Source: Oscillospiraceae bacterium
GTDB taxonomy: Bacteria; Bacillota; Clostridia; Oscillospirales; Ruminococcaceae
Reading direction: 5' to 3'
Length of the DNA stretch: 12,199 nt
Assembly (NCBI GenBank): GCA_900768675.1
Contig: CAAGDT010000085.1
Coordinates: forward strand, 1 to 12,199
A program made the position numbers and the translations under genes. The notes below the pieces were generated by a model. That model was given only the letters and a program-made list of their open reading frames with translations, had not been told where the DNA came from and made no database searches. Below, piece by piece: positions 6,453 to 12,199 of this stretch; the first letter of the stretch is position 1, and each line of letters begins with the position of its first letter.

Positions 6453-6592
6453 GTTTATCGGCTTTAAATCGTTTTATTCTTTTTTGTATCTTTTTGCAGC
6501 AGTTTTTTCTGCATAAATGTAAAGTCTGCGTCAAAAATATATGGTGAAAATGTAGATTTTACAGAAAAGGTATTTATTTTTTTATGTTTTTG

Positions 6593-6601
6593 TGCTATAA
6601 T
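6593..6601 (+). promoter_or_regulatory. Extended -10 promoter for murA
   Basis: TGC-TATAAT (6593-6601) is a perfect extended -10. The best -35 at 17-base spacing is a weak TTTATT (6573-6578), in a T-rich tract. Transcription would begin near 6608 and yield a leader of about 320 bases before murA. Confidence 0.7.
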
Positions 6602-6635
6602 ATACAGGCACAACAGCACAAGTGCGGCATATTTA

Positions 6636-6680
6636 AATAAAATAAATCCAATAAAGATATGTTATTCGGTTTATTTTATT
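6636..6680 (+). repeat. Long A/T-rich hairpin in the murA leader
   Basis: AATAAAATAAA (6636-6646) and TTTATTTTATT (6670-6680) are exact complements. Inside them, CC/GG (6648-6649/6668-6669) and AATAA/TTATT (6650-6654/6662-6666) continue the stem with single bulges, giving 18 pairs and a seven-base loop. It is not followed by a T-run, so it is not an obvious terminator. Confidence 0.75.
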
Positions 6681-6736
6681 CATATATGGTGCGTATTTTT
6701 CTGCGCTTTGGGTTTTTATACTAATCTTTAATCGTT

Positions 6737-6908
6737 CTGTAGACAAAGGCGGCTGATAGAATTGTGTCAATCGAGGAAAGTTGCCGCAGGCTGGCTATCG
6801 CCAGTCAAGGTAACTTGACGAAGAGTGACGCAATTATAGCTGTCGGATTTGTCTGCAGGTTGATTAAAGTTTAGTATCTTAAGCGCTTTATCAATACCGG
6901 CAACGGTA
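6737..6908 (+). promoter_or_regulatory. Candidate structured cis-regulatory RNA upstream of murA (unidentified)
   Basis: CTGTAGACAAA (6737-6747) pairs with TTTGTCTGCAG (6848-6858) over 11 bp. Inside, 6750-6769 pairs with 6826-6845, the core being ten consecutive pairs (6760-6769 with 6826-6835). The apical region holds two adjacent hairpins: CTGGC-TATC-GCCAG (6791-6804) and TCAAG-GTAA-CTTGA (6805-6818), the latter with a GNRA loop. The purine stretch GAGGAAAG (6773-6780) stays single-stranded. GCGGC (6749-6753) could instead pair with GCCGC (6783-6787), opening the lower helix. Downstream, a hairpin 6858-6898 and a GNRA hairpin TACCG-GCAA-CGGTA (6895-6908) are mutually exclusive and lie just before the murA ribosome site. 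I do not recognise the family. The pairings are visible; the regulatory role is inferred. Confidence 0.55.
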
Positions 6909-6926
6909 AATAAAGAGGTTAATGTT

Positions 6927-8207
6927 TTGGATAAATTTATAATAAACGGCGGAAAACGACTTACAGGCGAAGTAGAAATAAGCGGTGCAAAGAATGCCGC
7001 AGTAGCTATTATACCTGCCGTAATTCTTTCCGATGAACCTTGTATTCTTGAAAATGTACCTTCTATAAACGATGTTTCAATAGATTTGCGGATTTTAAAG
7101 GAGCTTGGCGCTGACGTCAAGATAATAAACAAATCAACAATCCGCATAGACCCTAAGAATGTGCGGGATATGCCCGTTCCTTATGAGCTTGCCCGCTCAA
7201 TGCGAGCTTCCTATTACTTCCTTGCAACCCTGTTAAGCCGCTTCGGTCACGCTCAGGTGCCAATGCCCGGCGGCTGCGATTTGGGCGACAGACCAATGGA
7301 CCAGCATCTTAAGTGCTTCCGTGCTCTTGGCGCAAAATGCACAATAGAACACGGTATTGTTGATATAAAGTCGGATTTCCTTTTCGGAACACAGATTTAT
7401 TTCGATAAGGTTTCCGTTGGAGCTACCATAAACGCCATGCTTGCTGCTGTAAAGGCAGAGGGTCTTACAATCCTTGAAAATGCCGCAAAGGAGCCACATA
7501 TCGTTGACCTTGCAAACTTCCTCAACTCTATGGGCGCGGATATTATGGGCGCAGGCACAGACGTAATCAAAATCAAGGGCGTAAGCCGTCTTCACGGTGC
7601 AGAGTACACCATTATCCCCGACCAGATTGAGGCGGGAACCTTTATGATTGCAGTTGCCGCTACAAAGGGCGACGCACTTATAAAGAACGTTATACCGAAG
7701 CACTTAGAGCCTATAACCTCTAAGCTTCGCAAAATCGGCGTTGTTGTTATGGAATACGACGACAGTATAAGAGTAATCGGACAGGACAACTATGAGCGCA
7801 TTACAGTAAAGACAATGCCTCACCCCGGTTTCCCAACCGATATGCAGCCACAGCTTGCGGCGCTGCTGACACTTGCAAAGGGAACAAGCATTATTAACGA
7901 AGGAATTTTTGACAACCGTTTCCGCTATGTGGACGAGCTGAGAAGAATGGGCGCGGACATTTCCGTAGACGGAAAGGTTGCTGTTATAGAGGGCGTAGAC
8001 CACCTTACCGGTGCGCCTGTAAAGGCGGCTGACCTGAGAGCGGGCGCGGCGCTTATTATTGCAGGACTCAGCACCCAGGGAACCACCGAGATAGAGGATA
8101 TTTACCATATTGAGCGCGGATATGAGAATATGGACGGAAAGCTCAGAGGACTTGGTGCGGATATAGTAAAGCGCTCCTTCCCGGACAGCATGAGAAAGGC
8201 GCTTTAA
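6927..8207 (+). CDS. murA: UDP-N-acetylglucosamine 1-carboxyvinyltransferase
   Basis: First committed step of peptidoglycan synthesis: transfers enolpyruvyl from PEP to UDP-GlcNAc; target of fosfomycin. The 426 residues fit the family. Residues match the E. coli enzyme closely: K22 and N23 (SGAKNAA), the active-site Cys117 in PGGCDLGDRP (Cys rather than the fosfomycin-resistant Asp), R122, D305 (GFPTDMQ) and R397 (ERGYE). The start is TTG at 6927, with AGAGG at 6914-6918; the ATG at 6922 is out of frame and soon hits a stop. The N-terminus MDKFIINGG is where the family begins. It is monocistronic: its own promoter, a 320-base structured leader and a strong terminator. Confidence 0.96.
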   Translation: MDKFIINGGKRLTGEVEISGAKNAAVAIIPAVILSDEPCILENVPSINDVSIDLRILKELGADVKIINKSTIRIDPKNVRDMPVPYELARSMRASYYFLATLLSRFGHAQVPMPGGCDLGDRPMDQHLKCFRALGAKCTIEHGIVDIKSDFLFGTQIYFDKVSVGATINAMLAAVKAEGLTILENAAKEPHIVDLANFLNSMGADIMGAGTDVIKIKGVSRLHGAEYTIIPDQIEAGTFMIAVAATKGDALIKNVIPKHLEPITSKLRKIGVVVMEYDDSIRVIGQDNYERITVKTMPHPGFPTDMQPQLAALLTLAKGTSIINEGIFDNRFRYVDELRRMGADISVDGKVAVIEGVDHLTGAPVKAADLRAGAALIIAGLSTQGTTEIEDIYHIERGYENMDGKLRGLGADIVKRSFPDSMRKAL

Positions 8208-8240
8208 GCAGTTCTGCACCAAAAGTAAAACTGAAAATAT

Positions 8241-8272
8241 CGGCGGCATTGGTTAACCTTGTCGCCGTTTTT
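8241..8272 (+). terminator. Intrinsic terminator of murA
   Basis: CGGCGGCA (8241-8248) pairs with TGTCGCCG (8260-8267), with an inner GG/CC around TTAA, followed by TTTTT (8268-8272). Confidence 0.88.
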
Positions 8273-8315
8273 CTTGATTGATATATGTCGAAAATTGAAA
8301 GGAATGTTGGAATAA

Positions 8316-9104
8316 ATGAGAATTGTGTCGCTGTTCAGCTCCAGCAAGGCGAACAGCACCTACATAGAAAACAACGGCGAGGGTATTCTGGTTGACGTTG
8401 GGTGCAGCTACAAGGCGCTTTGCGAGGGGCTGGAGGCTGCGGGAAGAAGCCCTGAAAACGTAAGGGCTGTTTTTATAACCCACGAGCATATCGACCATAT
8501 CGGCGGGCTTTTGCAGCTTACAAAGCACCTTGACGTTCCGATTTACGGCTCGGAGGGGACGCTCAGGGCGATAATCGAAAAGGGAAAGGCGGCGGCTACT
8601 GCGGATTTGCGGCTTATTGACGACCTTGAAACAGCCCCGATAAATATGGACGTTTTCGCCTTCAGAACTCCACACGACAGCGCCGAAAGCGTAGGCTACA
8701 CCTTTTCAACCGCTGATACGAAGGCGGCAATCTGCACGGACTTAGGCAGAGTTACGGACGAGGTAAGAGCCGCTCTTCTCGGAAGCAGGTTCGTTCTTCT
8801 CGAAGCCAACTATGACCTCGAAATGCTTACAAGAAACTTAAGGTACCCGCCCGTACTTAAGCAGCGCATACGCTCCGACATGGGGCACCTCTCCAACGGC
8901 GACAGCGGCTCATTTGCACGAGAGCTTATAAAATCGGGTACGGTTTCTATTATGCTGGGGCATTTAAGCAGGGAAAACAACACCCCCGAAACCGCCTATA
9001 ACTGCATAAGCGGGGCGCTTGCGGCGGCGGGAGCTGAGGTGAATAAGGACTATCTTTTAAGCGTTGCGGCAGTATGCGGTACGGGAAAGGGAGTTACGGT
9101 ATGA
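8316..9104 (+). CDS. walJ: MBL-fold metallohydrolase, WalJ/YycJ type
   Basis: Metallo-beta-lactamase-fold protein of 262 residues that resembles B. subtilis WalJ (YycJ) along its length: FSSSKANSTYI near the N-terminus, the metal-binding THEHIDH (55-61; H56, H58, D60, H61), H120, D142 in CTDLG, and the family-typical RYPPVLKQRIRSDMGHLSNGD (from 176) and GHLSRENN (215-222). WalJ-type proteins are predicted nucleases/hydrolases linked to the WalRK cell-wall system in Bacillus, but their reaction is poorly defined; no walRK genes are present here. GAAAGGA at 8297-8303 precedes the ATG by 12 bases, somewhat long. The last codon overlaps the next gene's ATG. It follows the murA terminator, and I found no convincing promoter in the 40 bases between. 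Confidence 0.9.
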   Translation: MRIVSLFSSSKANSTYIENNGEGILVDVGCSYKALCEGLEAAGRSPENVRAVFITHEHIDHIGGLLQLTKHLDVPIYGSEGTLRAIIEKGKAAATADLRLIDDLETAPINMDVFAFRTPHDSAESVGYTFSTADTKAAICTDLGRVTDEVRAALLGSRFVLLEANYDLEMLTRNLRYPPVLKQRIRSDMGHLSNGDSGSFARELIKSGTVSIMLGHLSRENNTPETAYNCISGALAAAGAEVNKDYLLSVAAVCGTGKGVTV

Positions 9105-10027
9105 ATCCTTTTCCTTTTTCCGACGACAACAAGCGCTACCACACCTTAAGCTACCACAACCGCCACACCTACGGAAAAAGGATATTCAAAGCAGTAATCG
9201 ACGCCGGGTTTACCTGCCCCAACATAGACGGGACAAGGGGACTCGGCGGCTGTATTTTCTGCGACGGGGGAAGCGGCTACTTTACCGCTTCAAGCAGGCT
9301 TTCCGTAAGGGAACAGTATCTTCTTGAAGAAAAGCGTATTCGGGAAAAATATCCGACTGCGGGAATTATCGCCTATTTTCAGGCTCATTCCAACACCTAC
9401 TGCACTTCCGAAAGGCTTAATGCTGTTCTTTCTGAGGCAGTAAGCTGCTGCGCCGAGGGAATTTCAATAGCAACAAGGGCGGACTGCATAGACGAGGAAA
9501 AGGCGGAGATTATCGCCTCTCTTTCTGTTCCCGTAACGGTTGAGCTGGGATTACAGACTGTTTCAGACGAAACTGCGGCGAGAATAAACCGCTGTCACAG
9601 CTTTGCAGAATTTCTTGAGGGTTACCGCCTGCTCAAAAATAAAAAAATACGGGTCTGCGTGCATATAATCGACGGGCTGCCGGGAGAAAATCGGGAAAAT
9701 ATGCTTGAAACAGCAAGAGTTCTCGGCAAGCTTCGCCCTGACGGGGTAAAAATACACCTGCTTCACGTTATAAAAGGCACAAGGCTTTGCGGAATGTATG
9801 AAAGCGGGGAATACATGCCCCTTGAAAAGGCGGAGTATATTGATACGGTTATAGGTCAGCTGGAGCTGCTGCCGCCGGAAACGGTTATCGAGCGGATAAC
9901 CGGGGACGGGGACAAGAAAAAGCTGGCGGCGCCCTTGTGGAGCGCAGACAAGATTTCCGTCATTGGAGGGATTGATAAGAGAATGGCTGAGCTCGGGACT
10001 TATCAGGGGAGGCTGTTTTCGGAGTAA
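9101..10027 (+). CDS. ytqA: Radical SAM protein, YtqA/TIGR01212 family
   Basis: Radical SAM enzyme, 308 residues from ATG 9101. That start overlaps the walJ stop as ATGA and has AAAGGGAG about eight bases upstream; an earlier in-frame ATG at 9074 lies deep in walJ and adds nine unconserved residues. The iron-sulfur cysteines follow the family's unusual spacing, C-x11-C-x2-C: C39 in GFTCPN, C51 and C54 in GGCIFC. Other family hallmarks are YFQAHSNTY (92-100), ATRADC (124-129), ELGLQT (148-153) and HIIDGLPGE (188-196). B. subtilis YtqA has been linked to tRNA wobble-uridine (mnm5s2U pathway) modification together with YtqB; I recall this but cannot verify it here. No ytqB is adjacent. Translational coupling to walJ is expected. 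Confidence 0.92.
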   Translation: MNPFPFSDDNKRYHTLSYHNRHTYGKRIFKAVIDAGFTCPNIDGTRGLGGCIFCDGGSGYFTASSRLSVREQYLLEEKRIREKYPTAGIIAYFQAHSNTYCTSERLNAVLSEAVSCCAEGISIATRADCIDEEKAEIIASLSVPVTVELGLQTVSDETAARINRCHSFAEFLEGYRLLKNKKIRVCVHIIDGLPGENRENMLETARVLGKLRPDGVKIHLLHVIKGTRLCGMYESGEYMPLEKAEYIDTVIGQLELLPPETVIERITGDGDKKKLAAPLWSADKISVIGGIDKRMAELGTYQGRLFSE

Positions 10028-10044
10028 TATTGGTTTTTGATAAG

Positions 10045-10083
10045 AAAAACAGCCTTGCGGGTATTGCCGCAGGGCTGATTTTG
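10045..10083. terminator. Bidirectional intrinsic terminator between convergent genes
   Basis: CAGCCTTGCGG (10050-10060) pairs with CCGCAGGGCTG (10067-10077), 11 pairs with one G-U, loop GTATTG. It is flanked by AAAAA on the left (10045-10049) and ATTTTG on the right, so it can serve both the radical SAM gene on + and the acetyltransferase on -. Confidence 0.85.
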
Positions 10084-10096
10084 TAATGATTTGTTT

Positions 10097-10579
10097 TCAG
10101 ATACTCTTTTTCATATATCCGCATGTAAATGGAAAGAAATCGAATTTCTGTGTACCTGTATGTACTGCACCGTTCGCTTCATACCATTTCTTTAAAACTG
10201 AGTTTTCTTCTATAATTCCGATATTAATAGCGATGCAGCCCAGCTCCTTTGCGGTTTTTACGGCATGGTCAAATAAACTTTTCCCGATTCCATTGTGCCT
10301 GAACTCGGGCAGAACCGCAAGATTATTAAGTTCGCACTCGCTGCTGTTCTGAATGTGCAGCGAATAATATCCGCAGATTATTCCGTTGTCGTAATACCCA
10401 TACATCGGTCTGTTTTCGCTGTCAAACTGGGAAAATAGCCGTTCTTCTGTTGTGGCAAATGCGGTAAATCGAGGAGCGTTTGCTTCTGTTAATCCGAACT
10501 CCTCGGCTACCGTCCGAAAGCTCCGTTTTATCACATCAACACACTCGGGAATATCCTCGCGCCTTACTTTTCTTATCAA
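10097..10579 (-). CDS. GNAT family N-acetyltransferase
   Basis: Acetyl-CoA-dependent acyltransferase of 160 residues; the substrate cannot be told. The acetyl-CoA loop is clear: LNNLAVLPEFRHNGIGKSLF, with R94-x-x-G97-x-G99, followed by the helix FDHAVKTAKELG and beta strand INIGII. The N-terminal IRKVRREDIPECVDVIKRSF is the usual first strand and helix. The start is TTG (10579-10577), supported by AGGTGG at 10590-10585 five bases upstream; the only alternative GTG runs into a stop. It begins 20 bases after the stop of the B12-radical SAM gene, so the two form an operon. Whether the partner's product is its substrate is unknown. Confidence 0.9.
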   Translation of the reverse strand: MIRKVRREDIPECVDVIKRSFRTVAEEFGLTEANAPRFTAFATTEERLFSQFDSENRPMYGYYDNGIICGYYSLHIQNSSECELNNLAVLPEFRHNGIGKSLFDHAVKTAKELGCIAINIGIIEENSVLKKWYEANGAVHTGTQKFDFFPFTCGYMKKSI

Positions 10580-10599
10580 TTATTCCACCTCGCTGATAT

Positions 10600-12033
10600 T
10601 TATTCCAAAACTAAGTTCTCTTTCCTGCAAAGCCCCTCTAAATAAGGCAGCTCTTTTTTCAGCTCCCGCCTAACATTCTTCTGCCAGAAAAATTCCCCCA
10701 TAAACAGCAACCTTTCAAGCCCCCGCTTATGCAGGACTGCACCTAAAAGGCGCTTTACGGAATAAATTTCGGCGCTGGCGGTTATTATTTCCCGCTGCAG
10801 CCCGGCAGGACTCATATTTTTCGGATAATGCACCGCTTTTCCTATGCATCTCGACCAGTCGTTGCTGTCGATAAGGCAGTCCTTATGGGTTTCGTAAACA
10901 GGCGTACCCGGGATAAAATACATAGCCTTTATCAGCACGCCGCTTATATTGTTCTTTATCACAAAATCCGCAAGCCGCTTTCCTATTCCTTCTGTGTGGT
11001 TGTCGGCGCCGAAAATGAAAAGACCTCTTGTTCTTATTCCGTGGCGCTGAATGTTCTTTACCGAGCGGAGAATTTCGTCGTAGGTGCTTTTCTTGTTGTA
11101 GTTCTGAAAGGACTCGTCCTCTAAAAACTCAATGCCCATAGCCAGCTCCTCAAAGCCCGCTTTTTTAAGCAGCTCCAGCATTTCATCATCGAAGCCTACT
11201 TCGTAACGAGCCTGAACGGTAAAGGAATAGTTGATTTTCCTGCTGATTATCTCGTTAAGCACAGAAATCGCCCACTGCCTGTCTGCAAAAAAGTTGTCGT
11301 CGGTTATCCAGAGAATGTTGGCAAGGCGCTTGCTGCCGCTGAAAAACTCTATTGCCCTCTCTATATCGTCAACAACGCTTTTCGGCGGTCTTGTGCGTAC
11401 CTTACGACCAAAGGCAGCAACAAGAGCGCAGTAGTCGCAGTTGTGAGGGCAGCCACGGGAAGCATGAACCTGAGGCCAGATTGTGCTGTATTTTGTTGCT
11501 TTTTTAAAGCCGTAGAGCAGATTACGGTCTGGGATTGTATCTATATTTCCGGGGATTTCCGGCTCGCCGGTGGTTATAAGCTTACCCTCACGGAGGAAGG
11601 CTAAACCCGGGAAGTCCATGGGACTGCCCTCAGATAAAGCGTCAACAAATTTAAGAATAAGCTCGTCGCCCTCGCCACGCAGGACGTAATCGCAGTACTT
11701 TGCGGTTTCGGGGTAGTTAAGGGTTGCGTGAAGCCCTCCGAAGGCGATAACGGCGGAGCTGTTTTTCCGTATGTACTCCGCAAGCTTGTAGCCACAGTTG
11801 GCGTTGAAGGTGAAAATGCTGATAAAGATAACGTCTGCGTCAAGAACGTCCTGCCACAAAATCTCGGAAATCGACTCGCTGTAACAATAAACGTCCTCGT
11901 AAACGCTTTTAAGAATAGTCGCAATGGTTATCATACCGTTTGAGGGAGTGCGGATGCTGCCGTCGTATACGAAATAATTCTTTATTGTTTTTTTATAGGG
12001 CAGGTTGCCCGGCTCGATAAATCTGATTTTCAT
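10600..12033 (-). CDS. B12-binding-domain radical SAM protein, unknown substrate
   Basis: The 477-residue protein has an N-terminal cobalamin-binding-like Rossmann domain (about 1-130: DVIFISIFTFNAN, VIAFGGLHATLNYPE, YVLRGEGDELI) and a radical SAM barrel from about 185 with the cluster motif RGCPHNCDYC (C195, C199, C202). WITDDNFF (242-249), MGIEFLED and FIFGADNHTEG follow as expected. The DxHxxG lower-ligand motif is absent, which is normal in this subgroup. Such proteins are often methylases, cyclases or tRNA/lipid/natural-product modifiers; nothing here fixes the reaction. GGAGAGGAAAG sits just before the ATG and a consensus promoter 29-57 bases upstream. The only operon partner is a GNAT acetyltransferase, with no precursor peptide or biosynthetic cluster in view. 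Confidence 0.9.
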   Translation of the reverse strand: MKIRFIEPGNLPYKKTIKNYFVYDGSIRTPSNGMITIATILKSVYEDVYCYSESISEILWQDVLDADVIFISIFTFNANCGYKLAEYIRKNSSAVIAFGGLHATLNYPETAKYCDYVLRGEGDELILKFVDALSEGSPMDFPGLAFLREGKLITTGEPEIPGNIDTIPDRNLLYGFKKATKYSTIWPQVHASRGCPHNCDYCALVAAFGRKVRTRPPKSVVDDIERAIEFFSGSKRLANILWITDDNFFADRQWAISVLNEIISRKINYSFTVQARYEVGFDDEMLELLKKAGFEELAMGIEFLEDESFQNYNKKSTYDEILRSVKNIQRHGIRTRGLFIFGADNHTEGIGKRLADFVIKNNISGVLIKAMYFIPGTPVYETHKDCLIDSNDWSRCIGKAVHYPKNMSPAGLQREIITASAEIYSVKRLLGAVLHKRGLERLLFMGEFFWQKNVRRELKKELPYLEGLCRKENLVLE

Positions 12034-12061
12034 ATTCTTTCCTCTCCAATCGCTTTTTATA

Positions 12062-12090
12062 ATTATACTTGTTAAAGAGATTTATGTCAA
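12062..12090 (-). promoter_or_regulatory. Sigma-A type promoter for the B12-radical SAM/GNAT operon
   Basis: On the minus strand: TTGACA (12090-12085), exact 17-base spacer, TATAAT (12067-12062), both hexamers perfect consensus. The 5' UTR would be short, about 20 bases. Confidence 0.88.
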
Positions 12091-12108
12091 TAGCGAAAAG
12101 GAAAAGAC

Positions 12109-12137
12109 TGGACAAACTTTCTATTTTCGGGTATAAT
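12109..12137 (+). promoter_or_regulatory. Divergent promoter for a gene beyond the right edge
   Basis: TGGACA (12109-12114), 17-base spacer, perfect TATAAT (12132-12137). It is back-to-back with the leftward promoter; the two -35 boxes are 18 bases apart, so a regulator could cover both. Confidence 0.8.
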
Positions 12138-12147
12138 ACTATAGTAT
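12136..12147. promoter_or_regulatory. Perfect palindrome at -10/start site, candidate operator
   Basis: ATACTATAGTAT is a 12-base perfect palindrome that begins in the last two bases of the -10 and covers the predicted start site near 12144. A dimeric repressor bound here would block the promoter. AT-rich promoters produce such palindromes by chance, so this is only suggestive. Confidence 0.4.
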
Positions 12148-12151
12148 GTCA

Positions 12152-12190
12152 TATATTTTACTGCCCGCCGAAGTCAGGCAGAAAAATATA
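12152..12190 (+). repeat. Hairpin in the first bases of the right-edge transcript
   Basis: TATATTTT (12152-12159) pairs with AAAATATA (12183-12190), then an A-A mismatch, then CTGCC (12161-12165) with GGCAG (12177-12181): 13 pairs around an 11-base loop. It begins about eight bases after the predicted start site and has no T-run. It may be a stability element or the first stem of a larger leader cut by the window end. Confidence 0.6.
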
Positions 12191-12199
12191 CTTTGCTCA

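Noticed and set aside
6686..6724. 12-codon ORF in the murA leader as a possible attenuation leader peptide
   Set aside because: No Shine-Dalgarno before its ATG, no run of one regulatory codon, and no terminator coupled to it.
6773..6780. GAGGAAAG resembling the conserved RNase P RNA core
   Set aside because: The other RNase P conserved regions are absent and the domain is far too short.
6753..6780. CTGATA...GAGGAAAG resembling a hammerhead ribozyme core
   Set aside because: The invariant CUGAUGA is not present and the three-stem layout does not fit.
7704..8249. 181-codon minus-strand ORF opposite murA
   Set aside because: Antisense to conserved murA residues, and its start lies within the murA terminator.
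11601..11924. Further ORFs overlapping the B12-radical SAM gene on both strands (also 10828-11124, 11231-11434, 11728-11943)
   Set aside because: Other-frame shadows of a gene with an intact cluster motif and ribosome site.
1..12199. Mobile elements, CRISPR arrays, tRNA or rRNA genes, toxin-antitoxin or defence genes
   Set aside because: I looked on both strands and saw no spaced repeats, transposase motifs, cloverleaf or rRNA sequence.

Overview
The window looks like chromosomal core sequence from an anaerobic Clostridia member (Bacillota), most likely Oscillospiraceae/Ruminococcaceae-like. The reasons are moderate GC, near-uniform GAAAGGA-type Shine-Dalgarno sites 8-12 nt before starts, several TTG starts, a tRNA-Cys T-box riboswitch, tandem cyclophilin-type lipoproteins, and YtqA/WalJ-type proteins. 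There are no phage, transposon, CRISPR, rRNA or tRNA genes. The genus is inference.

Layout, left to right. (1) 1-131: a structured non-coding segment with strong inverted repeats and no recognised family; it may be the start of a leftward leader that continues outside the window. (2) 132-2186, + strand: an NAD(P)-dependent malic enzyme, a small TSCPD-domain protein, the RuvX/YqgF nuclease, and a 39-residue single-pass membrane peptide too short for usual ORF calling. Spacing suggests one transcript. (3) 2189-4582, + strand: a consensus promoter, a T-box leader with Cys specifier TGC and a T-box UGGA that matches the U73 discriminator of tRNA-Cys, then cysE and cysS. Uncharged tRNA-Cys should switch on both cysteine synthesis and cysteine charging. 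(4) 4590-6452, + strand: a consensus promoter placed against the terminator-like hairpin downstream of cysS, then two cyclophilin-fold lipoproteins. The first has lost the catalytic arginine and starts at TTG 4679; the second keeps the key residues. A terminator follows. (5) 6593-8272, + strand: an extended -10 promoter, an unusually long (~320 nt) highly foldable leader, murA from a TTG start, and a strong terminator. (6) 8316-10083, + strand: a WalJ/YycJ-type metallo-beta-lactamase-fold protein translationally coupled (ATGA overlap) to a YtqA-family radical SAM protein, ending at a bidirectional terminator. (7) 12033-10097, - strand: a B12-binding radical SAM protein and a GNAT acetyltransferase behind a consensus promoter. 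(8) Right edge: a divergent + strand promoter with a perfect palindrome over its -10/start region and a hairpin immediately downstream; its gene lies outside the window.

Most genes here are housekeeping. The best candidate for something undescribed is the murA leader: a 122-nt domain closed by an 11-bp helix, two apical hairpins (one with a GNRA loop), and mutually exclusive hairpins just before the murA Shine-Dalgarno. Second-tier candidates are the active/inactive cyclophilin lipoprotein pair, the left-edge structured segment, the right-edge palindrome/hairpin promoter, and the orphan B12-radical SAM/GNAT pair.
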